Assembly: GCA_033558025.1 (NCBI GenBank)
Contig: JAUCEF010000017.1
Span: 1,426,001-1,490,000 of the forward strand
DNA from: Phytophthora sp. 'mugwort'
Taxonomy: Eukaryota; Oomycota; Peronosporomycetes; Peronosporales; Peronosporaceae
Direction: 5' to 3'
Length of the DNA stretch: 64,000 nucleotides
In this document: positions 32,900 to 42,214 of the stretch, piece by piece
Layout of the letters: every line of letters starts with the position of its first letter
Position numbering within the stretch: the stretch's first letter is position 1
Program-made: the position numbers and the translations under genes
The notes under the pieces: model-generated
The model's input: only the letters and a program-made list of their open reading frames with translations
Databases searched by the model: none
What the model was told of the DNA's origin: nothing

Positions 32900-33310
32900 A
32901 CTGGAACTATAATAATAAGATATAAACTGTTGCCAAACCCGCCGATTTGTCCATTGTATACTTCTCCGGTCTGGAAAAGAATTAACAGTTAGGTTTTTCA
33001 CAAATAACCTGAAATGAATATTATTGGACAATATGAAGGATAACGTACGGGATCAGCTATAGTAATGTGCGTCGTTAGCGAACGGGTCTACACTTTATAG
33101 CCTCCTATAACTTATACGTTTGAAGTCACGACACGACGTGAGGAAGATGGCAAAGGTACTGAGTAAAAATCCATCAGACCTCGAGTTTGGCCAATCCTAC
33201 ATTTTGAATTTCGCGCCCTTTTGCTTGGCGATCTTCGACGAGGTGTTAGCAGTCTAGAGCACCATCACAATCCAATTTGTACGCGCACGCACACTTCCCC
33301 CAGGACCACC

Positions 33311-34476
33311 ATGCCCTGTACCACCAGAAAACGCCTCCGCCTCACCTGGGCCGAACAGGTGGGCATCATCAACAAGGCCCGCGCTTCCCGTGCTTGAGCT
33401 ACAGCAGCATCGCGCAATGGGCGGTGGAGGAGTTCAGTCTCCCGGCCGTTCCCAGCAAGACCGCAATTTGCACTACGGTGCTGTCAAAGAAGGAGCTGCT
33501 GGGTCGGCCGGTAGAGAAGGTCACGCGATGAATGTGCAGCGCAAGAGCCACATGGTGCTCGACCAGAACATCGTCGACTTTGTCATGCTCGCCGAGACTG
33601 AGGACGTGAGCCTCAGCGGGAGATGATCATTGAGCACGCGCGGCGGCTCGTCGTCAAGCTCCAGATCCCTCCGGACCAATGCCCTCTGTGCGGTCTTTCC
33701 TGCCTTCGTTGCTTGCAAGCTCGCTACGGACTTAAGTGGCGCAGGGCCTTTGGTGAGTCCAATCCGGCTCAGGTGGACGTCCCAAGGACGAGGTGAAGCG
33801 CCTGAAGAGCATCATCGGCTCGTACGCCCTCAAAGACGTGTTTAATATGGACGAGAGAGCGTTTTTTTACAACGCAGTGCCTCGCGGCTCTATCTGTAAG
33901 AACGCAGCTCCTGCTCTCAAGCAGAGCAAGGCACGGATTACGATTGCTGCCTGCTCAATTGCCGATGGAACCGAGAAGCTTCCTATCCTCTACGTGGGCA
34001 CGACAACAAAACCGCGGTGGCTACCTCGAACGCCCGTCACCCTCCATTATATTGGCACTGAGAAGGGGTGGATGACGGGCTGCTTGTATCAGCAGTGGCT
34101 GGTCGGTCTCGATGAGTCATGCGCACTCAAAATCGCTCCATTCTACTTCTAGTAGACAACGCCTCCTCACATCATGAGACTGGCCTCGTGCTTACGAACG
34201 TTCGAGTTGAAAATTTACCGCCAAATACCACATCAAGGATCCAACTAATGGATCAGGGATTATTCACTGCATCAAGAGGTATGTGCTTTCTAAGAAGATG
34301 GTGCATGCTGTAGACCGTTTAGGAGAAGGATTAGAAAACCCCTACAAAGTCGAGCTCTTAAGCGCACTGGAATGGTTCGAGGCAGCATGGTCAAAGGTTA
34401 GTGCTGCGACCATACAACACTGCTGGCTCCACTCCAGGTTAATCGACAAAGCAAGCATCAACTTCTTGCTGAACTA
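33311..34476 (+). pseudogene. pogo/CENP-B-type (DDE_1) transposase, broken
   Basis: Segments in alternating frames read as one transposase. An N-terminal helix-turn-helix region (TTRKRLRLTWAEQVGIINKA; YSSIAQWAVEEF) is followed by a second DNA-binding segment (LDQNIVDFVMLAETEDVSLS) and a DDE_1 catalytic domain with FNMDERAFFYN (first Asp), LLVDNASSHHE (second Asp) and LPPNTTSRIQLMDQG (third acidic position). The C-terminal helical segment ends at a stop near 34474. Stops at about 33396 and 33529 and several shifts show that it is dead. DDE_1 transposases move Tc1/mariner-superfamily pogo elements at TA sites. Terminal inverted repeats were not identified by eye. Confidence 0.8.
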
Positions 34477-34640
34477 ATATAATTCAGTACATGGCGTTAT
34501 ACGCTCGATTTTTTTTTTATTCGACAACACTTTGTCGACTTGGACTCTTTATATATATATCAGGCGTTCGCTATCTGCGCACATTACTGTAATTCTAATC
34601 TGAAGCATTGGCCGACGTAAAAGCAAACAGTCATTCTTCA

Positions 34641-36103
34641 ATGGGGCGCACCTCATGCACACCGGACATCCCCGAGAAAACTCGGCATGCCATAGCGCTG
34701 TTTCTCTCTGAGCGGTCCGCTAACGGCCGCATTAAGCGTGGTGCAGCATCTGCTGCGGCCGGCTCTTTGGATGCTGCCGTCATCAGGCGTCGAAGATTTT
34801 AATGAGAGATACATCGGACATCCAACTGCACGGCGAGGACGTCCTCCATTGCACGTCGAGACACCCCGAGTCGCCGACCGCGTTGCGCGCGTCTCCGCAA
34901 CCCCGCACATTCGCCGACAGACGCTGTGAGCCATGTCCCACGCTACCAACATTCCGAAGACTACTTTGCTACGCTATATTAGCAAGGAATATGTCAAGCG
35001 CGTGACGGTACGTGTCAAGACAACCTTATCTGCGGAGCACAAGCGGAAACGACAAGCGTTCGCGCTAGCCCATGTCGAGCGTCCTGATGGTAGAAATAGT
35101 AATGCTGGATGTGATTATTACGAATTTGGGTAATATTAACGCTTATTCTGCTATAATATATCACATGTTATATATAGGTAAAAGATTGCACAGAATTCAT
35201 CACATGTATGGCACCGTTCATATAGATGGAAAGCGGTTCAACATGTACAAGGCAGTCAACACGTTCTACTTAGCAACCAATGAGGCTGCTTCGTACGCAT
35301 CATCACCCAATAAACGTTATATCGGAAAGGTTACGTTTCTGGCTGCTATGGCTCGGCACGCTACGATTGCCATCGTAAGGGTCAGCTTGATGGGAAAATT
35401 GGTATATGGCCAATCTTGGAGTGGTCTGTTGCATTTTTTTTTTTTTTTTTTCGGACGTGTGTCAACAGGGTCAAAGGACAGTTTTCACCAAGTGTGTCAA
35501 TATGACCCGTGCGGTCTACACCAAGATGCTGAAGGATAACGTTTTTCCGGCTATCCGAGCGTCTTGGCCAGGTTTGTATATCAATACTATTTTTGAAATG
35601 ATACGGTGCTAATACTCATACATTCAATATGTACCAGGCGGCAGCGTCAAGTAATATACGTGCAGCAGGACAATGCTGGGCCGCACGTCGTCGAAACTGA
35701 CCCAGACGTTGCTCAGGCTGGCAAGGGAGGAGGATGGGACTCACGAATGTGGTGCCAGCCAGCACGATCGCCCGATATGAATGCTTTAGACCTGGGCTTC
35801 TTCAGTTCTATTCAATCGCTTCAGTATCAAGAGGAAACGTACACGATCAACCAACTCATTGCGGCGGTGACGCGTGCATTTGCTGCTACGACGTGCCAGG
35901 CGCTTGATAACTGTTTCCTAACGCTGCAAAACGCCATGGAAAGGGTGATCAGGCACCATGGACACAACGACTATAAGTTATCCCATTATAGGAAGCGCCG
36001 GGGGCTAACGCCAATAGCGTCCCCAGTATCTTTTACATGCGATGGAGCTGTTGTTGAATCCGGTGTTCACCATCTAATTCGCTCTGCATTAGAACACCTC
36101 TAA
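34641..36103 (+). pseudogene. mariner-type transposase (DD39D spacing), broken
   Basis: The reading starts with an N-terminal HTH region (34641 on; MGRTSCTPDIPEKTRHAIALFL). It passes through IPKTTLLRYISKEY, then the catalytic core with VHIDGKRFNMYK (first Asp), VQQDNAGPHVVE (second Asp) and QPARSPDMNALDLGFFSSIQ (third acidic residue as Asp). The number of residues between the second and third catalytic Asp is 39, as in plant-type mariner elements. The last frame (35606-36103) is intact and ends in a stop. Frame changes near 34800, 35130 and 35430-35460 (the last within a T homopolymer) break the rest. Element ends were not fixed. Confidence 0.8.
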
Positions 36104-37936
36104 TTCATAGATCAGCTTAAAATAAATCATAGGTCTAAGTATTAGGTTGATTTGATTGGTTGAAATAGCGTGTCTGTCGAACAACGATTTTGACATATAT
36201 CAATATAACCAGAGAAAAAACTTAATTGGCTGGTCACTATTTCGCCCTCAAGGAGCTAATTCTAACCCGGGTTGATCAAGTGGACAGGCACCTCGAGTAA
36301 CTTGCAAAAATATAAATCAGTTTCTGGTAAATCGCATTAAGAACTTGGTCGCTGCGGCGGTGTCTGGGTCTGGAAATTAAGGCAAACGGCTGTGATTGGC
36401 CAGTGGTTTATTTCTCGACAATCCGTTTATTCCCACCTCTGAGGGGGTGGGAATAAAATAAGATTTTATTCCGAGATAGACATTGATTGTTGGAGGCAGT
36501 TGCGAATGGACGAAGAGACGAGTCAATCGTGGTGCTCCTGAAGGCAATTGCTACTGCAGTCGCAGCTGTGGCCTCCGTGAAGATGAACGAGGAGGTTCAG
36601 AACCAGCTAACTGTGACAGGCACCCTCTCTTTGCCAGTGTGGTCGTCGACGACTGTGTCCGACTAGCTGCCTGCTCAGCCTGCGGGGCCGCCGCCGGCTC
36701 GGCCATCCGCTCGGCCGACAACGATTGCTCCATCACGATTTGCTGAATCGAAGATATCGGTGGTGGTGGGGCGAGAAGAAGCCCAAGAGCGGCATTACTT
36801 TGCGTGTAGTCAGTGCCACCATCGGCCGACAGAAGCTCCGTCATCGAGGGAGCGCCGCGTGGAATCCTGTTGCGTCAAAGCGCTTGTCCATTTGGCTCAA
36901 TGGGGCTCGGGGCTGAACGGATGGTGCACCATGAGTCAGCAGGTTTGGGAGGGTATACACACAGAGGGAAAAACCGAGACACTGCACTCGAGGACATTCG
37001 TCTGGATTATTTTTGTCGTTTATTCCCAGACCCAGACACAGCGACCAAGGCCTAACGCGGGTGTAGCGAAAACAAAACTTATGAAGGTCGGGCAGAGCCA
37101 ACATGTCGTGCAAGTTTAACTTGCCAGGTTATTTAGTATTCAATTGTTGTTAATCGCCTGAAATAATATGATGATGAAGCTGATACCCTCTGCTTTCGAA
37201 TGCAGTGCGTGTACCAGGAATCCGAATCTTAGTCTCAGCGTTATGAACGAAACCGAGAGCGTTTAATTCTTTACCGGACCGGAGAAGTACGTGCTCAATT
37301 ACTTTTTTTTGTATACATTGTTAGTCGGATGACCTCATTATCAGCCCAATATATCGCAACTGGTACGCTGATAGCGAGCGGATCAGTTCCTTCATGGTTT
37401 GCTGGTGCCATTACGCATGGATTGCATTGCAGTGCGGCCGATTCGCGACGAATAAGATAAATCTTTACGTGGGAGGGGGTGGGTGGGGGCTCGCGCGAAT
37501 GTAGCAACGAAACGAGTGGAACACGATGTCCATGGGGCGTGAACGTCGTGGTTCGCAACGGTTGCGGCAACCACCCGTGTTCACCTGCAATCGTGCCGGG
37601 CAGCCAGTTGTGTGGGAAGCTGCGGTTTGACATTATATTTCGATATGGTCCTGTGCTGAACTGCAGGGCTCCATGTTCATCCATTCGCAGCACTATCATT
37701 CCCAACTGTGCGGCAATGTATTGACCTGGTGAGGAGCTCTGGTATTAATTATAGACTCACACAAGTGAGCGATTGGAATCTGGCTGTCATCCTCGACGTT
37801 CTTGGCGATGCGCTGTTTCCACAGCAGGGAGTTGGACACTCAGTCAGTCCTGTCAGGACTCCTCGGGAGTCTCCAGACTCAAATCCAAATAATGCATTCC
37901 TCAAACGATCCAGCAAGTCTGCCGTCGTGTCTGCCG
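36104..37936. other. Transposon-island filler without recognisable genes
   Basis: Open frames at 36551-36844 (minus, Ala/Pro/Ser-rich), 36760-37119 and 37295-37705 (minus, 136 codons) show no domain motif. A compound inverted repeat lies at 36426-36471. Nothing here supports a gene. The segment is probably composed of degraded elements. Confidence 0.35.
36426..36471. repeat. Compound palindrome
   Basis: TTTATTCCCACC (36426-36437) pairs with GGTGGGAATAAA (36447-36458). The second arm then pairs again with the next segment, GGAATAAAAT...ATTTTATTCC (about 36449-36471). Three related arms in a row suggest two nested or abutting foldback ends. Confidence 0.55.
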
Positions 37937-38040
37937 TTAGAAACAACTAAACCCGACGCAGCTACAGTGCATTGCGGGCAGCGGCGCTAGCAGTCCGGCC
38001 CGCAATGCACTGTAGCTGCGTCGGGTTTAGTTGTTTCTTA
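37937..38040. mobile_element. Foldback MITE with perfect 40-bp arms and TTA target duplication
   Basis: Arms 37940-37979 and 37998-38037 are perfectly complementary over 40 bp around an 18-nt loop, and each end is flanked by TTA (37937-37939 and 38038-38040). A 3-bp TTA/TAA duplication is characteristic of PIF/Harbinger elements, so this 98-bp unit is most simply a Harbinger-type MITE reduced to its inverted repeats. Perfect arms imply recent insertion or active correction. Transcribed through, it would give a 40-bp RNA duplex. Confidence 0.75.
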
Positions 38041-38449
38041 TCGGGCGAAGCCCCATTACCGTGAGCTGGTTTGACGAGTTTCCGGCGTCCCTCGCATTAC
38101 TTGCTAATCTTCGAATATCTCCTGATCTTTGCCTTGATTTCGTTTCCTAAAGCTGGAGAGGGGTTAGGACGAGTCGCTAAACAGAGGATCTGGGACCTGC
38201 GATCGGCCGTAGTGTCCCAGGTGGGTATGACTTTAAAGACATTTTCAGATAAGGTTTTGCTTGGTTTCTACTATGAGCGTTCTTAGCTCAAAGTCATTAG
38301 ACACCCCCATCTGGGATAAGAAGTATATATAGTGTTAGCAAGACTGTACGCTGGAGGATTCACCAGTATTCGTGCGGATAGGCTGGGGTATGGTCGTAAG
38401 GATGGTGATTATAAGGGCAGATGTATGAATATATATATATACAATTGTA
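38041..38449. other. Unassigned segment
   Basis: A plus-strand frame (38071-38286) and stretches of simple ATATAT near 38431-38441 are present. No protein family is recognised and nothing functional is supported. Confidence 0.3.
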
Positions 38450-39042
38450 CTGTAAAACCTGCGATACTGTCCCGTGGGGCACTACGCTACATGCAGCTAA
38501 CATGGGGCACTATAACAGGTGTGGTTCTATTAAAGGGATGGGTATTGAATCTTGACATCCTTTGCGAAGACGAACGACTTCACGTTGACATCTTTGGCCC
38601 CATGGAATTCGATTCTCTTGTTGCGTTTGTGATAGATGAACACAGCAGTCTCATTCATGTTGTAAATGTTCGAGTACTAAATGTTGTACTGTACTCCTTG
38701 ATCACCTGCTGCACGTGCACGATGTATTCCTGTCAAGGATATGCTTCTTCGTGCCTCCAGTTCTTGGACTACAGACAGCTTCTTTTCCACCATGAACTTG
38801 TATTTCATCAGAAATTGACAATGGAAGGTGAAAATCTGCTCCCTGAGCTCGACCGGCGTCTCCACTTGATGTTGACCTACGGTAGCAACTCGCAAATGGC
38901 AATTAATTTATGCTGGCTCCGATCTGACAAATTACATTAGACTAAATGAGTGGGGAACTACATTTATTGCATGGCCCCACCCGGGGGGGGGGGCATTATT
39001 CGAGGGATTGGGCACAATCACCTGGGATCCCAGGTTTTACAG
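38450..39042 (-). mobile_element. 593-bp pogo-type deletion derivative with terminal inverted repeats
   Basis: The ends CTGTAAAACCTGCGAT (38450 on) and the complement of ...ATCCCAGGTTTTACAG (to 39042) match over about 16 bp with one mismatch. They are flanked by TA on both sides (38448-38449 and 39043-39044), giving a TA target duplication. On the minus strand the interior still encodes pieces of a CENP-B/pogo transposase: an N-terminal helical segment (KFMVEKKLSVVQELEARRS) and, in another frame, MNETAVFIYHKRNKRIEFHGAKDV around the first catalytic position. The DNA-binding domain and most of the catalytic domain are deleted. Mobilisation would need a full-length relative in trans. Confidence 0.78.
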
Positions 39043-39480
39043 TACATTGAGAAAGCTCCGTCAATGGCAACTCTGCATGGCTCTTCGGGTTCATCACACT
39101 CGCATTCTGGTACCCTAGGAGACTCGTGCCGCTAGACGCCCTAGACGCTCTAGACGCTCTAGACACTCTTCATATGGATGAATATGACAACTTATCCGAC
39201 CATACTTATCTTTCTAAAGGGCATGGAGGCTTAATAAGGACCAATGAACGATTTGCTTTTAATTTGACCCAATCAAAATCCTTCTATCAGTTAATATCAG
39301 CCAATCAGAATGTGGCAGATTGGATAGGTCCTCTAAGCCAGCCATTCCGACGTATCGAGTCGGAGGGACACGAAAAATATGTGTGTCTTCATCCATTGCT
39401 GCAGTGACGAGCATATCATTTGCATATTTGCATTCTATCCGACCCCTCCGACCAGAATGGGCTTGAGTGCTCAAGGCTCG
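39043..39480. other. Spacer with a 9-bp minisatellite, leading into Crypton copy 1
   Basis: A short tandem repeat of a 9-bp unit (CGCTCTAGA variants) spans about 39132-39168, encoding Leu-Asp-Ala repeats in one frame. The rest resembles the region upstream of Crypton copy 2, with ATTCCGACGTATC and a paired GTCGGAG, and is probably the shared 5' portion of that element family. Confidence 0.45.
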
Positions 39481-41256
39481 TAACACCAAGCGAGCTCAGG
39501 TGACGGCCATCAAGGCTTTCGAAGCCTTTGTAAAGACAGAAAGTGTAGAGTTTGACTATGTCAAGCAATGCATTGAGAAGGATCGCACTGGTAAAAGTGT
39601 TTTTGTCTGTATTAAATATGTTCGGTATGTATCTAGCATTTCATGAGAGTAAGAACGGCAAGCCGCCTGCCCGGAACACCTCTATACAGTACTACAGACA
39701 AAGCAAGATGTGACTCTTTGAGCTCTTCCCTGCGCAACGACACATTGTCGAAGCAAAATTGCTTAGCATGGGGAAGACGCACGAGAGCTTCTGTATGAAG
39801 CGAGATGGAAAGGTAGTTAGCAAAGCTCCACCATGCTCAAAAAGCGATTTAAAAACGATGATGATGTATTTGAATAAGAATGCATGCTCCTCCAGTGATT
39901 ACCAAGACGCGGCGTTGCTGTGTCTGTTGTGGTACCTGTTTAGACGAGCTTCCGATCTGTCGCTCGTCCGCAAGCAGAACCTCTCCGCCGACGCAGCCGG
40001 GGTATTCTTCGTGCGCTTCATCCGCAATGAAGAAGTCCGAGGAACAAGGGTAGTCGCAGTTCCCGGACGCGACTTCGTATCCTGCCCGCTGCACGAAATC
40101 GCAGTGGCGCTCATCACGCAGTCGGCTCCGTCTGTCGCCGTGTTGGACAACTTGCCCGAGGTCCCGGTGGAAGCCGCCGTCATGCTGTCGCCGGCGACGC
40201 CTTTGGTGGAGGTATTGGACCACCCTGACGACTTCGCTGCCCTTGCCGCCGCCGGTTCACCTGCCGCTGTTGTCCCGACCATCTACTCGCACGTCAACCG
40301 GCTTCTCGACCGAGTCGCGCATCATGCTGGAGCCCTAGAACCGCTGACGTCACACTCGTTTCGGCGCGGCGGCGCCCAGCGCGTGAACGCGTGTGATGGC
40401 CTCACAGAACGCTGGATTTTCGACCGTGGTGCCTGGAACATGACTACAACAAACAAGGGGTTCAACTACATCTTCAACACAAGCAGTGAAGATCACATGG
40501 TTAGCGAAGCACTCAGCGGACACGCCACCAAGGCTCGCGTAGAGCCCCTCGACTTGAAGCCGTTCGACACAGAGACCAAGCGAAGATTGCATCTGTCCAG
40601 CGCTAGCTGTTCACGGCCTGCTACAAGATGGAGAACTCCAAATACAACGTGAGTCAGAAAGTTGCCGATGTGCTTACAGCTTACCTCGTCTTGCACTACC
40701 CCCTGATGAAGAAGCTGATGTTGATGCGCTTGTCGTTCGACGCCTGGAGACGGCAGCAGTGAATGGCGGCGCGTCAGCCGCTGAGCTACTCGCATGGTCT
40801 TCATACCTCGCCACCTGTGGAAGCACCAAGCCAAGCCAAGAACAAGCAGCCGACACACACAAGGAACAAACCAGTCAGCGCAAGATCATCGCCCATCAAA
40901 GCAGTGTGATTAACCATTTAGTGGCGCACATCAAGCGCCAAGATGAACGTCTCGACAACCTAGAAGCTGAAATAGACGGAGCCCCAGCACAAGACAAGAG
41001 CAACAAGCGTCAGCTAGAACCGAGCCAAGACCAAGTGAAGACCAAGCGCCGACGGACATCGGTGACTTGCCTTCACGCGACATGGTTCGCGTGGTACGCG
41101 CGGGAACCGCACTGGATGGCGGATGCGCCGAAGCGGCAGCGCTCGAACGCGAAGCAGCTCGTGGCCTTAATGAACCTCTTCGTCGCCAACGACTTGATGC
41201 TGGACTCCGGACGGCTGCGAGGCCTGTACGGGCTGCGAGGTCTGTGTGGACTCTGA
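39480..41256 (+). pseudogene. Crypton tyrosine recombinase, copy 1 (damaged)
   Basis: The main frame 39759-40652 (297 codons) encodes a tyrosine-recombinase catalytic domain. The first Arg is in FRRASDL (residue 63), the HxxR box is HSFRRGG (H199, R202), and the nucleophile Tyr is in FNYIFNT (Y237). Upstream, the N-terminal SAM-like part is readable from about 39480 but is broken by a frame change and by a TGA near 39709-39711 where copy 2 has Trp. Downstream, a shift near 40600 leads to the C-terminal region (40759-41256) with a coiled coil, a KRRR basic patch and WFAWY, as in copy 2. Cryptons are DNA transposons that integrate by a tyrosine recombinase. This copy could not make a full-length enzyme. 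Confidence 0.78.
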
Positions 41257-41275
41257 GGCCTGTACGGCCTGAGAA
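41200..41275. repeat. Short GGCCTGTACGG/GGTCTG tandem repeats
   Basis: Imperfect 12-18-bp repeats of CTGCGAGG(C/T)CTGT end the copy 1 frame, encoding RGLYGL/RGLCGL repeats before a stop. They sit exactly at the 3' end of the Crypton frame. Confidence 0.45.
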
Positions 41276-41279
41276 GTAG

Positions 41280-41840
41280 GCGACTTGGGCACTTGGGCTT
41301 AAAAAAAGAAGAGTGAGAGCGAAGCAAAGCTGTCGGCAACGACTCAGCACGGCAGTCACTAACTGGCCGCGTGTTTATAGACTCTATATGTGACATGCTT
41401 CTATTGGCAGATAATTTGTCCAATGGGATGGAGGACACGTGGCCAATTTACCTTAATAGTGGCCCCCAACCGACGATCGGCCCTTATTGTTGAATTTGAC
41501 GGCTGGGGAGCACATGGCTCTAGCGCCAATTTTGTGTTAAAATAGAAAAGGGCTGATTTCTCAGCCCACAGGCCATTCAGGCCGTTTCCATGCGCCTATG
41601 AACAAGCTTGTTAGATCCACGCAGCCCATCCGGTCTGATTCACCTAGCCCTTGTAGTACAGTAAATCCCGTCTAAGTCTCTTTAGTGTGTAACAACACAA
41701 CGTGTCATTTTACGGGTACATGTCGGAGAGGTTCTCCGGTCGGAGATATTATGGTATGGACGAATAACATTATCTCTCCGACCAAACTTGATCATATTAT
41801 AGCGCATATTAGCCAATGAGATTTTTCTCCGATTCATTTT
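41280..41840. other. Spacer between the two Cryptons
   Basis: No gene is visible. The segment includes motifs of type GTCGGAGA/TCTCCG (41727-41782) that also occur at the start of Crypton copy 2 and again near 44632-44663. These may mark element ends or regulatory repeats. Confidence 0.35.
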
Positions 41841-41971
41841 AGCCAATGAAAACCAGCTTCAAAGTTTTTGGCGAGTCAAATCGCTTAAAATTTTTCAGTT
41901 TCATCCAATAAGAACGCGAATAAAGGTTGCAGTCGGAAGCAGAGTGATTCCGACGTATCTGGTCGGAGCTG

Positions 41972-42214
41972 ATGCCCGATATGTGTATCGTGCTACAAAC
42001 GTGTGGTGTGCCACATATCACTCGCGTATTTGCCGCCTCTCCGACCAATAACGATGAGCCTGACGATTTGAAGCCTGCCAATACCAAGCGCGCGCGAGCG
42101 ACGGCCATGAAGGCGTTCGAGCGCTTCCTCTCCGCCGAGATCACGAGCATGGATCATGTTAGGGCTTTGGTCGTCGCGGACCCAAGCCGCGCAGGCGGTA
42201 TTCTAGTGACGTAA
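41972..42214 (+). CDS. Crypton copy 2, N-terminal frame
   Basis: An 80-codon frame encoding the probable N-terminal core-binding part of the recombinase (NTKRARATAMKAFERFL aligns with the corresponding copy 1 segment). It ends in TAA overlapping the ATG of the next frame (TAATG), and a one-base change would fuse the two. Copy 1 also changes frame in this zone, but in a different register, so either both copies were damaged independently or an unrecognised intron lies here. Confidence 0.5.
   Translation: MPDMCIVLQTCGVPHITRVFAASPTNNDEPDDLKPANTKRARATAMKAFERFLSAEITSMDHVRALVVADPSRAGGILVT

Larger units (their letters stand above)
31640..33310. other. Intergenic region with two hairpin-forming palindromes
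   Basis: No gene is supported. Open frames at 31540-32104 overlap the B55 5' region on the opposite strand and have no motifs. The segment contains two strong inverted repeats, annotated separately, and marks the border from the core-gene island into a transposon island. Confidence 0.4.

Noticed and set aside
38332..38940. 202-codon plus-strand open frame
   Set aside because: It overlaps the pogo deletion derivative, whose recognisable coding is on the minus strand; the plus frame shows no family motif.
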